This document shows, one piece after another, positions 1 through 7,245 of a stretch of DNA of 16,208 nucleotides. A program made the position numbers and the translations under genes. The notes beneath the pieces are model-generated. The model had not been told where the DNA came from. It did not search any database and worked only from the letters and a program-made list of their open reading frames with translations. Source of the DNA: HGM04593 sp045644465 (GTDB taxonomy: Bacteria; Bacteroidota; Bacteroidia; Bacteroidales; Bacteroidaceae); contig JAZRGV010000057.1 of the NCBI GenBank assembly GCA_045644465.1, positions 1-16,208 on the forward strand, read 5' to 3'. Numbering within the stretch: the stretch's first letter is position 1; each line of letters opens with the position of its first letter.

Positions 1-2496
1 CTGGTTGTATGCAGCCATCTTGATTGCCTTGCCGTTGTAGAGGTTCTTCATAACGTAACCGCCATCGGTTGCAACAAACTGCCATAGCTCCTCAGGCTCG
101 GTCTGTGGAGTGTAGTGGAAACGTACACCGTTGTTCTTTACATACATTGTTGAACCTTCGTACTGCTGACGGAAGTATGTACAAGCTGAAACAATCTGAT
201 ATGTCTTGCCTGCCTGGGGCTGTGTAATGGCAGCGTTCTTGTAGTTGGCGATTGCTTGCTGAATAGTAGCTGTGTCACCACCATTGAGTGCTGCCTGCAA
301 AGCATCGTAAACCTCAGCAGCAGGGTAGCCTACGCCACCGCGGATGCTCTTTGCAAGAATATCTTCAGCCTCGATGACTGCGCTCTCTTCAGCTGTGTAT
401 TCTGTCGGCTCGATGAAGTATTTTGCATATTGGTAGTCGAGGTAGTCAAGAATCTCGTCGTGGCTCTGCAGGCGTTTGTAGAATCCTGCCCAGCTTTTCT
501 TGTTGTTTGGCAACCATCCAATCTCGGAGAGTGCAAGCATACGTGGCAACAGCTGATATTCCACCTCGTCGATATCGTTGGTTGTCTCGGTCCACATGTT
601 ACCCTGAACACCCAATGCAAATTCCTCTTTGCCACTTAATGCTCCAAGTGGGTTTAGGCTGTATATCTCGTCGAGTGTGTTCACACCCCATCCGCCGTTG
701 TATGGCTCATCGACAGGACGGTCCTTATCCTGTGCCTGCTGGAAGTCGAGATATAGGTGGCTGTAAGGAACAATGATTGATTTCATGCCTCTATTTGCAG
801 CTTCGCTGCTATAGTTAAGGCTGTTCCAAGCCATGATGACAGGCTTTGTCTTGTTGTTGTCGTTCCAGTTCTTAAGCAACTCGTCCCAAACTACAATATC
901 CTTATTGTGCTCATTCTTCAAGAAAATGCCAAGCTCTTCAACTAACCACGACTGCAACTGGTGCACACCGTCGAGTCCAAGTTTCTGAACAAGTGCAAGG
1001 CACTGCTGGTTCTTTGCCCATTGCTCTGTGGGGCATTCGTCGCCACCGATATGAACATAGTCGTATGGGAATGTCTCGGCAATGTGACCGAGAACGCACT
1101 TCAAGAATGTGATAACATCTTCGTTGCCGATGTTGAGTACGTCGTGTGAGATACCGCCATCGACGCGTACTTCATACTCTTTGGTTGGGTCGCAACTGAA
1201 CTCCGGATATGATGCAACTGCTGCAACCATGTGACCGGGAAGGTCAATCTCGGGAATAATCTCAATGTTGCGTGCTTTTGCGTAATCAACAATCTCTTTC
1301 AAGTCGTTGAGGGTGTAGTACATGCCACGGCCATACTCTGTGTCGTCGTAGAAGTTCTGTCCGTCGGCATTGCTGAACGATGCTTTGCGGATAGCACCAA
1401 CTTCGGTAAGTTTGGGATATTCGGGAATCTCAACACGCCAGCCCTGGTCGTCGGTCAAGTGCCAGTGGAAACGGTTCATCTTGTAAAGTACCATAATGTC
1501 GAGCACCTTCTTTACCTCATCCTTGTTAAAGAAGTGGCGTGCGATGTCGAGCATATAACCGCGGTGTCCCAACAATGGCTTGTCGTTGATTTCTACGGCA
1601 GGGATTGTCCATTCCACGTTGTTCTGAAGTTCGCTTGCGAAGTATTCGCGTGGGAGCAACTGCATGAGTGTCTGCAAACCATAAAGGTGACCACCGAATT
1701 CAGAAGCCTTAATTTCAATGCGTTTGTCGCTTGTTGTCATTGTGTAGCCTTCGGCGGGAATGGTGTTGTCGATTCCAAACCATATTTCACCGTCGGCTGC
1801 GGCATCTCCAGCCTCTTTTACAGCAAGGTTTATTCCTGCTGATGTGTTGAGCTGAGTGGCAAATTTTTCAACATGTGTTTTTAGTTGCTCACCTTTGTAG
1901 GCTATGGCTGTAAAGCTGGTGATGTCAATAATCTCTTCGCCTATGGTTATTTCTTGTGGGTAAGGTATGATAGAAATCTTCCCCATGTTTTCGAATATCG
2001 TTGGCTCGATGAATTGAACAGGGTTGTTCTTGTCGTTTTTATCCCAAAGACCTACACCTCGGTTTTCTTCCGGGCCACCCCAAAGGTTCATAGAAATACC
2101 GGTATTACCTTTAGGTTGAATTTCGTAACCTCCAACGTAGTTGCTGTTACCGGTGGCGTTGATAAAGAAACGACTCACACCGCTTGCTGTTTCTGTAGCA
2201 TTGACCATTTGGTTCTTTGCGGCTGAAGCAACATAAAGAGTGTAACCCTTCTTGTTGGTAATGGTGTAGCCTTCTGTAGCATCACCTGTGATTTTCCACA
2301 GCTGTGCATCACTACCCATTGCAACACTTGTGGTAATCTGGCCTGTAGATTCGGCTGTCAATGCGTTACCACCATTCATGAATTGTATGAGATACCATTT
2401 TTCATTCCCGTCAGTGCTTACTATAGGAAAGTCTTGTGAAAATGCATAAGCAAAACTCATAGTAATGCTTACAAAGGCAAGTAAAAATTTTTTCAT
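1..2496 (-). CDS. GH20 beta-N-acetylhexosaminidase, secreted, multi-modular (3' end beyond window)
   Basis: This enzyme probably removes terminal beta-linked GlcNAc/GalNAc from glycans outside the cytoplasm. Read leftward from the ATG at 2496-2494, the frame stays open for 832 codons to base 1, so the C-terminus lies outside the window. An N-terminal signal peptide (MKKFLLAFVSITMSFAYAFS) is followed by a beta-trefoil/ricin-like module (about residues 25-165), a GH20b-like N-terminal domain (about 172-298) and the GH20 barrel (about 300-670). The barrel contains HWHLTDDQGW near residue 343 and the catalytic pair HIGGDE, with Asp486 and Glu487. These give substrate-assisted catalysis through the N-acetyl group in this family. 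After the barrel come a short helical FIVAR-like stretch and the beginning of another beta-trefoil-like module that is cut by the edge. The long antisense frames opposite it are shadows. It is transcribed divergently from the DUF5715/GH35 operon. The family call is very safe; the exact substrate is inferred. Confidence 0.95.
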   Translation of the reverse strand, partial: MKKFLLAFVSITMSFAYAFSQDFPIVSTDGNEKWYLIQFMNGGNALTAESTGQITTSVAMGSDAQLWKITGDATEGYTITNKKGYTLYVASAAKNQMVNATETASGVSRFFINATGNSNYVGGYEIQPKGNTGISMNLWGGPEENRGVGLWDKNDKNNPVQFIEPTIFENMGKISIIPYPQEITIGEEIIDITSFTAIAYKGEQLKTHVEKFATQLNTSAGINLAVKEAGDAAADGEIWFGIDNTIPAEGYTMTTSDKRIEIKASEFGGHLYGLQTLMQLLPREYFASELQNNVEWTIPAVEINDKPLLGHRGYMLDIARHFFNKDEVKKVLDIMVLYKMNRFHWHLTDDQGWRVEIPEYPKLTEVGAIRKASFSNADGQNFYDDTEYGRGMYYTLNDLKEIVDYAKARNIEIIPEIDLPGHMVAAVASYPEFSCDPTKEYEVRVDGGISHDVLNIGNEDVITFLKCVLGHIAETFPYDYVHIGGDECPTEQWAKNQQCLALVQKLGLDGVHQLQSWLVEELGIFLKNEHNKDIVVWDELLKNWNDNNKTKPVIMAWNSLNYSSEAANRGMKSIIVPYSHLYLDFQQAQDKDRPVDEPYNGGWGVNTLDEIYSLNPLGALSGKEEFALGVQGNMWTETTNDIDEVEYQLLPRMLALSEIGWLPNNKKSWAGFYKRLQSHDEILDYLDYQYAKYFIEPTEYTAEESAVIEAEDILAKSIRGGVGYPAAEVYDALQAALNGGDTATIQQAIANYKNAAITQPQAGKTYQIVSACTYFRQQYEGSTMYVKNNGVRFHYTPQTEPEELWQFVATDGGYVMKNLYNGKAIKMAAYNQ

Positions 2497-2804
2497 AATG
2501 TATTTAATAGGTTAATTATATACATGGTGCGTATTCTGTCGCTAAAGTAATGAAAAATATTAATATTTTAAAAGTATATATTAAAAATATACCCAATGTC
2601 TAAATAATAAATTAAAGATATATTCAGGAATGAAAATCATTATATGCAGTGCATATGTACTTTTTATCTGTTGCAGGACATTATTCTATGTATCAATATC
2701 TTCTTCGACAGCAGGTAGAAGTATCTATTTACAGCGTAATGATGGCTACTGTTTTTCATTTTCGTTTTTTTTAAGTACCTTTGCCACGCACAGTTGAAAA
2801 AAGA
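2497..2804. promoter_or_regulatory. Divergent intergenic region between GH20 and DUF5715 genes
   Basis: This A/T-rich stretch holds no gene and must carry the start signals for both divergent genes. On the plus strand TACCTTTG (2776-2783) fits the Bacteroides -7 box TAnnTTTG. A T-run at 2752-2756 stands where the -33 TTTG would be, giving only a partial match there. For the leftward GH20 gene only a weak -7-like match is seen (minus-strand TACTTTAG at 2549-2542). A 15-base palindrome, ATATGCA-G-TGCATAT, lies at 2642-2656 and could be an operator. Confidence 0.6.
2776..2783 (+). promoter_or_regulatory. Bacteroidota -7 promoter box (TACCTTTG) for DUF5715-GH35 operon
   Basis: TACCTTTG is an exact TAnnTTTG match. 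Transcription would start near 2790, about 15 bases before the ATG at 2805. This argues against the in-frame TTG at 2781, which lies inside the box, as a start. The -33 element is poor (T-run instead of TTTG). Confidence 0.6.
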
Positions 2805-3485
2805 ATGAATCGAATAGCTTTTATATTGTTATGCTTTATTGCCTGCACGATGTTGTCATGTTCGGGCGATAAAGATAAATATGCGGTTCAATTAGCTGTA
2901 AAACCAAAACAAAAACCCAACAAAATAATATATTGGAACTGCAATCGTGAGTTCAACGACATGAACGATACGCATCTGAAAGCAGCCAAGAAAGTGGGTA
3001 TTACTCCGCTCGATTCAAAAGAGGATATTCTTGATGCCTCTAAGAAATTGTATATGATTGGCGGTCCGTTGCGTTTCGGTGAGCCATATGTGGTAGATAA
3101 ATTGACACACTCTTCGCCATTCCTTGTAAAAGAGGCTGTCGATCTTTTGCACGATATAGGTAATGCATTTCAGGATTCTCTTAGAAACAAACATCTACCC
3201 CCATATAGCGTGCTTGTGTCGTCGGTGCTGAGAACCGACAATGATGTGAAAAAACTTTCGAAACGAAATATAAATGCATCGCAACGTTCGGTGCATTGTT
3301 ATGGAACAACATTTGATATTTCGTACAAAAGGTTTATCAAGCACGACGATGAAGGAAATGATGCAAAACAGGTGCATCTGAAGGCTGTTCTTGCCGAGGT
3401 GTTGCGCGACCTTAAGAAGCAGGGGCGTTGCTACGTAAAACACGAGGTGAAACAGGCTTGCTTTCATATAACAGCAAGGGAATAA
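2805..3485 (+). CDS. DUF5715 family lipoprotein with M15-peptidase-like metal motif
   Basis: The protein has 226 residues and its molecular function is unknown. The ATG at 2805 is chosen because it follows the promoter box and begins a lipoprotein signal peptide (MNRIAFILLCFIACTMLSC), with the probable lipid-bearing Cys19. The mature protein would sit in the envelope, and Asp/Lys residues after the Cys may favour export to the surface. Residues 162-171 (SVHCYGTTFD) match the M15 D-Ala-D-Ala peptidase signature SxHxxGxAxD, with His164 and Asp171 as likely zinc ligands. A second candidate ligand is the His in CFHIT near the C-terminus. The Glu expected three residues before that His is Ala, so normal peptidase activity is doubtful. 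The pattern resembles DUF5715 proteins known from Bacteroidales, an assignment made from memory of the family. It lies 21 bases before the GH35 gene with no terminator, so the two are probably one operon. Confidence 0.8.
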   Translation: MNRIAFILLCFIACTMLSCSGDKDKYAVQLAVKPKQKPNKIIYWNCNREFNDMNDTHLKAAKKVGITPLDSKEDILDASKKLYMIGGPLRFGEPYVVDKLTHSSPFLVKEAVDLLHDIGNAFQDSLRNKHLPPYSVLVSSVLRTDNDVKKLSKRNINASQRSVHCYGTTFDISYKRFIKHDDEGNDAKQVHLKAVLAEVLRDLKKQGRCYVKHEVKQACFHITARE

Positions 3486-3506
3486 TTCCATAAACATACA
3501 TACATT

Positions 3507-5813
3507 ATGAAAAAAAGTTTCTTGTTCTTTTTGCTTGCTGTGGCTTTTCTTATGGTTGGCTGTGGCAAGAAAACTCATACATTCGAGATTAAAGACGGAA
3601 AATTTTTGTACGATGGCGAAAAGGTGCAACTTATATGTGGTGAGATGCACTATCCGCGTATCCCTGTCGAGTATTGGCGCGACCGTATGCAACGTGCAAA
3701 GGCTATGGGCTTGAACACTATATCGGCTTATGTGTTCTGGGCAATACATGAACCGCAGCCCGGTGAATTCAACTTTGAGGGTGAGGCCGATATAGCGCGT
3801 TTTGTAGAGATAGCACAGGAAGAGGGCCTCTTTGTGCTTCTTCGTCCCGGTCCATATGTGTGCGCTGAATTTGATTTTGGTGGATATCCCTATTGGCTAC
3901 AGAAGGATAGCACTATGGTGTGGCGTAGCGACAATCCGGCGTTCCTTGCGGCGTGCGAACGCTACCTGAATGCCTTGGGCAAAGAACTTGCACCACACAC
4001 TGTCACCAACGGCGGTAATATTATAATGGTGCAGGTTGAAAATGAGTATGGCTCATACAGCAACGACAAGGTGTATCTTGGCAAGGTTGCAGAAATGATT
4101 AAGAATGCCGGTTTTAATGTGCCTCTGATGACATGTGACGGTTCGGGACAGATGCCTAACGGATATATTCCCGGAATATTGCCAACTGTAAATGGAGCAG
4201 TGGGCGAAGATATAATGACCTCTATCGACCGTTTCTATCCCGGTGGCCCTTATTTTGTTGCAGAATTCTATCCTGCTTGGTTCGATGTGTGGGGATTGCC
4301 TCACTCTGCTGTCGATTACAAAAGCCCTGCAGAACAGCTCGATTGGATGCTGAGCCACGATGTCTCTGTAAGTATATATATGTTCCATGGAGGAACAAAC
4401 TTCCACTATACCAACGGTGCAAACACCAACAATGGCTCATACGAACCGCAGCCTACAAGCTACGACTATGATGCTCCTCTTGGTGAATATGGCAATGCTT
4501 ATCCCAAGTATCATGCATTTCGAGAAGTTATACAAAAGAATCTTCCCCAAGGTGTAACATTGCCTCCTGTTCCGGCCGATAACCCTACGACGACATTCGC
4601 CGAGGTGGAGCTGACCGAGTGGGCACCGCTTTCTATTGCTTATGGCAACAGAGTGAAGTCGGAAAAGCCTCTTACCTTTGAGGATATGAATCAGGATTAT
4701 GGATATATGCATTATGAGACTGTTATCCAAGAGCCTGTAAAAGGTAAACTGCTTGTCGAGGAGTTACGCGACTATGCTGTAGTGATACTTAACGGCAAGG
4801 TTGTTGGTAGTCTCGACCGTAGATATCGCAAGAATGCTATAAATATAGAGATAACAGAGCCTAATTCGGTACTTGAGATACTTGTGGAGAATGGCGGTCG
4901 CGTGAATTATGGAAAGGATCTTGTAAACAATCTTAAGGGTATAACAAAGCGTGTTACTCTTGGTGGTAAGGAACTTGAAGACTGGACCATTACTTCATTG
5001 CCTCTGCATCGTGCCGATGTTAAAAAGTTCAAGTTTCCCAAATTACGTTACGAAGGTAACTTGCCCGGTTTCTATCGTGGTACAATTAAGATAGATAAGG
5101 TTGGAGATACGTTCATCGATATGACAGGCTGGGGCAAAGGTGCTGTATGGGTTAACGGTAAGTCGCTTGGTAAGTTCTGGGGAGTAGGTCCTCAACAGAC
5201 AATGTATCTGCCTGCTCCTTGGATTAAAGAGGGCGACAATGAAATTGTTGTCTTTGAGATGGAAGCAACCGGTAAACGCACTGTTTGCGGACTTGATAAA
5301 CCCATTTTGAACAAACTTGGCCTAGACAAAAACTCATTTAAGGTGGCTCGCGAATATGATCGTGTTCCGGTGTTGGATGAATTTGACGGAGTGTTCAAGG
5401 GAAGAGTGCAAAAGAAAAATGGTTGGCAGGAATTCATTTTCGATGGCGTTAAGACCTTGCGCCACCTGTGTATAGATATTCAGAGTACCTATGACGGCAA
5501 AAGCTCAAGCATTGCCGAGATTGAGCTACTTGATGAAAATGGTCGTGCCATTGGCAAGAGAAAATGGAATATTGTTCACACCAATACAGAGAATGTCACC
5601 GAAGGTATTGCAGAGAACATGATTGATGGCAAGGAGAGTACTGCTTGGCATTCGGCAAGTGAAAATATAAAGACTATGCCTCACCAACTTATTGTGGATT
5701 TGGGTAATATACGCACAGTAAAAGGATTTCGTATATTCATCGGTGACTCAAGTAACGGATGTATAAAGGATTTTAATTTATACGGCCGTCCGCAGTTCTT
5801 CCTTTATGAATAA
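3507..5813 (+). CDS. GH35 beta-galactosidase lipoprotein with C-terminal F5/8C (CBM32) domain
   Basis: This retaining beta-galactosidase of 768 residues likely removes terminal beta-galactose from oligosaccharides at the cell envelope. A lipoprotein signal (MKKSFLFFLLAVAFLMVGC, Cys19) is followed by the GH35 barrel, with typical blocks GEMHYPRIP, NTISAYVFWAIHEP, RPGPYVCAEFDFGG and VQVENEYGSY. Glu180 in NEYGS is the expected acid/base and Glu253 in YFVAEFYPAW the nucleophile. Beta-sandwich regions occupy about 370-620 and include the GH35-type motifs GFYRGT and KGAVWVNGKSLGKFW. From about residue 650 to the end an F5/8 type C (CBM32) fold is suggested by NMIDGKESTAWHS and LIVDLGNIRTVKGF. No acidic export signal follows Cys19, so it may face the periplasm (inference). 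It is the second gene of the DUF5715 operon. Together with the neighbouring GH20 it fits stepwise trimming of Gal-GlcNAc/GalNAc glycans. The family is certain; linkage preference is not readable. Confidence 0.96.
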   Translation: MKKSFLFFLLAVAFLMVGCGKKTHTFEIKDGKFLYDGEKVQLICGEMHYPRIPVEYWRDRMQRAKAMGLNTISAYVFWAIHEPQPGEFNFEGEADIARFVEIAQEEGLFVLLRPGPYVCAEFDFGGYPYWLQKDSTMVWRSDNPAFLAACERYLNALGKELAPHTVTNGGNIIMVQVENEYGSYSNDKVYLGKVAEMIKNAGFNVPLMTCDGSGQMPNGYIPGILPTVNGAVGEDIMTSIDRFYPGGPYFVAEFYPAWFDVWGLPHSAVDYKSPAEQLDWMLSHDVSVSIYMFHGGTNFHYTNGANTNNGSYEPQPTSYDYDAPLGEYGNAYPKYHAFREVIQKNLPQGVTLPPVPADNPTTTFAEVELTEWAPLSIAYGNRVKSEKPLTFEDMNQDYGYMHYETVIQEPVKGKLLVEELRDYAVVILNGKVVGSLDRRYRKNAINIEITEPNSVLEILVENGGRVNYGKDLVNNLKGITKRVTLGGKELEDWTITSLPLHRADVKKFKFPKLRYEGNLPGFYRGTIKIDKVGDTFIDMTGWGKGAVWVNGKSLGKFWGVGPQQTMYLPAPWIKEGDNEIVVFEMEATGKRTVCGLDKPILNKLGLDKNSFKVAREYDRVPVLDEFDGVFKGRVQKKNGWQEFIFDGVKTLRHLCIDIQSTYDGKSSSIAEIELLDENGRAIGKRKWNIVHTNTENVTEGIAENMIDGKESTAWHSASENIKTMPHQLIVDLGNIRTVKGFRIFIGDSSNGCIKDFNLYGRPQFFLYE

Positions 5814-5842
5814 TTGAATATTTTGATAATATTATATAAACA

Positions 5843-5873
5843 TTTGTAAGTTTTAGTGTTTTTTGTAAATTTG
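5843..5873 (+). promoter_or_regulatory. Bacteroidota promoter: TTTG (-33) and TAAATTTG (-7)
   Basis: TTTG at 5843-5846 and TAAATTTG at 5866-5873 are separated by 19 bases, an ideal match to the Bacteroides housekeeping promoter consensus. The expected start near 5880 leaves a leader of about 58 bases before the ATG at 5939. This gives the lectin-like gene its own promoter, apart from the upstream GH35 operon. Confidence 0.75.
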
Positions 5874-5900
5874 CCCGACGATACGTTGTCAGGCAAATTT
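5867..5900. repeat. Interrupted palindrome overlapping the -7 box and expected start site
   Basis: AAATTTGCC (5867-5875) and GGCAAATTT (5892-5900) are perfect 9-base inverted arms. The inner part can add GAC/GTC and further G-U pairs after one mismatch. The left arm contains most of the -7 box, so the palindrome would cover RNA-polymerase contacts. It could be an operator for a dimeric regulator. In read-through RNA from GH35 it could act as a weak hairpin, but no real T-tract follows. Confidence 0.55.
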
Positions 5901-5938
5901 ATTATGTGTATATGTTTAACTTTTAAAATAACAAAATT

Positions 5939-7174
5939 ATGAGAAAATTTACTTTATTACTTATCTCTATGTTCGTTGCATTTGGTGCAATGGCTCAGAA
6001 AATTGAAGACTTCTACGACGCTTCTACAGATTTTGGTACTTATTCCGGACCAATAACTAACATTATTGATGGCAACACTGCATCAATATGGTGGTCGAAT
6101 GAGGCTCAGGCTGTAGATAAAACAGTAACAGTTGTGTTGAAAGATGCCTATGCTGTAGAAACAATAAAATTCTTTTTCGACAGCAGTGACCAACCAACAG
6201 GAGCTGCTATTGAAAGAAAGGCTACTGCTGATGGTGAATGGATTAACGTAGCGAACTTTACAAAAGATGACATCAAAAATAATGTGTTTACTTGTAATGC
6301 AGAAGGCGAAAAAGTAAAAGAGTTGAGATTTAGAATTACAGCAGCACACACCAATTGGTTAAAGATTGCAGAAATAGAGCTTTATGCACCTATAACAGAA
6401 CGTGAAATTTCTGTAGAGGCTTTGGGAGAAGGTATTGTATCAATTGTTGGTGCTGAAGGTTCAAAGATTTCTACAAATGAGGCGGTAACAATGGAGGGTA
6501 CACCGGCTGATGGATACTACTTGTCTTATTGGAAAGTTGGTGACAAAATTGTTGGCAAAGGTAAGAGTGTAGTTGATGAAAGTAATGAAAATAAAACTTA
6601 TGTAGCAGTTTTTGAAGAAGTACCAGAGTGGACAAACGATATTTATCGTTTGAGATGTAAGGGCGACAATAACTATTTGACAGTTGTTAAAAAGAACGTT
6701 ACATATGAAGAGCAGTCTTACCAGACAACTGCTGAAGACAAAGAGAGTGAAGATCAGATATTTAAGTTCGAACCTGATGGTTATGGATGTTATTATTTGA
6801 AATCGGTTTCAGGTTATTATTTGAACTGTGCAAGTTGGAATGCGTTTGCTGAAGACAATCAAGCTACAACACCTTTGACCGTTAGCGAACCTGATGTTGA
6901 TGGCTTTGTTTCATTGTTCCAAGCAACAAGCAGTTACCCCGGATATTTGGAAATTCAGGCTAAAAACAATAACGGTCTTTATTGTAATGCAGCCTATGTA
7001 AGTGGTTATACACTATGGGCGCTTGAGCCGGCTTCAGTTTCTACAGCAATAGAAGCGGTAGAAGTTAAGGAGGAAATTACAGATGTGATTTTTGATATTG
7101 TTGGTCGTCGCATCGAGAAGATTACTGTTCCCGGCGTATATGTGATAAATGGTCGCAAGGTTCTGGTTAAGTGA
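5939..7174 (+). CDS. Secreted lectin-like protein: F5/8C, repeat-like and beta-trefoil-like domains with C-terminal sorting-like tail
   Basis: The protein has 411 residues and no recognisable catalytic domain. The signal peptide MRKFTLLLISMFVAFGAMA is probably cut before Gln20. Residues about 22-150 resemble an F5/8 type C (CBM32) domain (NIIDGNTASIWWSNEAQ, then VETIKFFFDSS). Residues about 154-228 resemble a Gram-negative bacterial/InlB-like repeat (VSIVGAEGSKISTNEAVTM, then GYYLSYWKVG). Residues about 235-370 look like a ricin-type beta-trefoil (YRLRCKGDNNYLTV, then YYLKSVSGYYLNC). The tail (VIFDIVGRRIEKITVPGVYV, then NGRKVLVK) is the short C-terminal type seen on many secreted Prevotella/Bacteroides proteins and sometimes annotated as a type IX secretion sorting tail. 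It probably binds glycans or helps the neighbouring glycosidases, but that role is inferred from domains and position. It has its own promoter and is followed by a strong terminator. Confidence 0.85.
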   Translation: MRKFTLLLISMFVAFGAMAQKIEDFYDASTDFGTYSGPITNIIDGNTASIWWSNEAQAVDKTVTVVLKDAYAVETIKFFFDSSDQPTGAAIERKATADGEWINVANFTKDDIKNNVFTCNAEGEKVKELRFRITAAHTNWLKIAEIELYAPITEREISVEALGEGIVSIVGAEGSKISTNEAVTMEGTPADGYYLSYWKVGDKIVGKGKSVVDESNENKTYVAVFEEVPEWTNDIYRLRCKGDNNYLTVVKKNVTYEEQSYQTTAEDKESEDQIFKFEPDGYGCYYLKSVSGYYLNCASWNAFAEDNQATTPLTVSEPDVDGFVSLFQATSSYPGYLEIQAKNNNGLYCNAAYVSGYTLWALEPASVSTAIEAVEVKEEITDVIFDIVGRRIEKITVPGVYVINGRKVLVK

Positions 7175-7190
7175 AAATAATTACCTTGAT

Positions 7191-7226
7191 AAAAAAATGA
7201 GCAACCGAACGGTTGCTCATTTTTTA
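7191..7226. terminator. Bidirectional rho-independent terminator
   Basis: ATGAGCAACC (7197-7206), loop GAAC and GGTTGCTCAT (7211-7220) form a perfect 10-bp stem with an A-run on the left and a T-run on the right. It can end both the rightward lectin-like gene (stop at 7174) and the leftward carboxyltransferase gene (stop at 7246). Confidence 0.9.
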
Positions 7227-7245
7227 TGTTTATATCTATCTGTTC

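Noticed and set aside
1231..1842. Rightward 203-codon open frame opposite the GH20 gene
   Set aside because: The opposite strand encodes a complete GH20 core in this region, including HWHLTDDQGW. The rightward frame has no recognisable domain and is an antisense shadow, as are the similar frames at 256-639 and 1885-2226.
2781..2804. TTG at 2781 as start of the DUF5715 gene
   Set aside because: It lies within the -7 promoter box and would put charged residues before the signal peptide; the ATG at 2805 gives a normal lipoprotein signal.
5867..5900. Terminator of the GH35 operon
   Set aside because: The hairpin lacks a T-tract, its stem is interrupted, and it coincides with a consensus promoter, so an operator role fits better.
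1..7174. Canonical polysaccharide utilization locus
   Set aside because: Glycosidases and binding proteins are present but no SusC, SusD, hybrid two-component sensor or sigma/anti-sigma pair is seen in the window.
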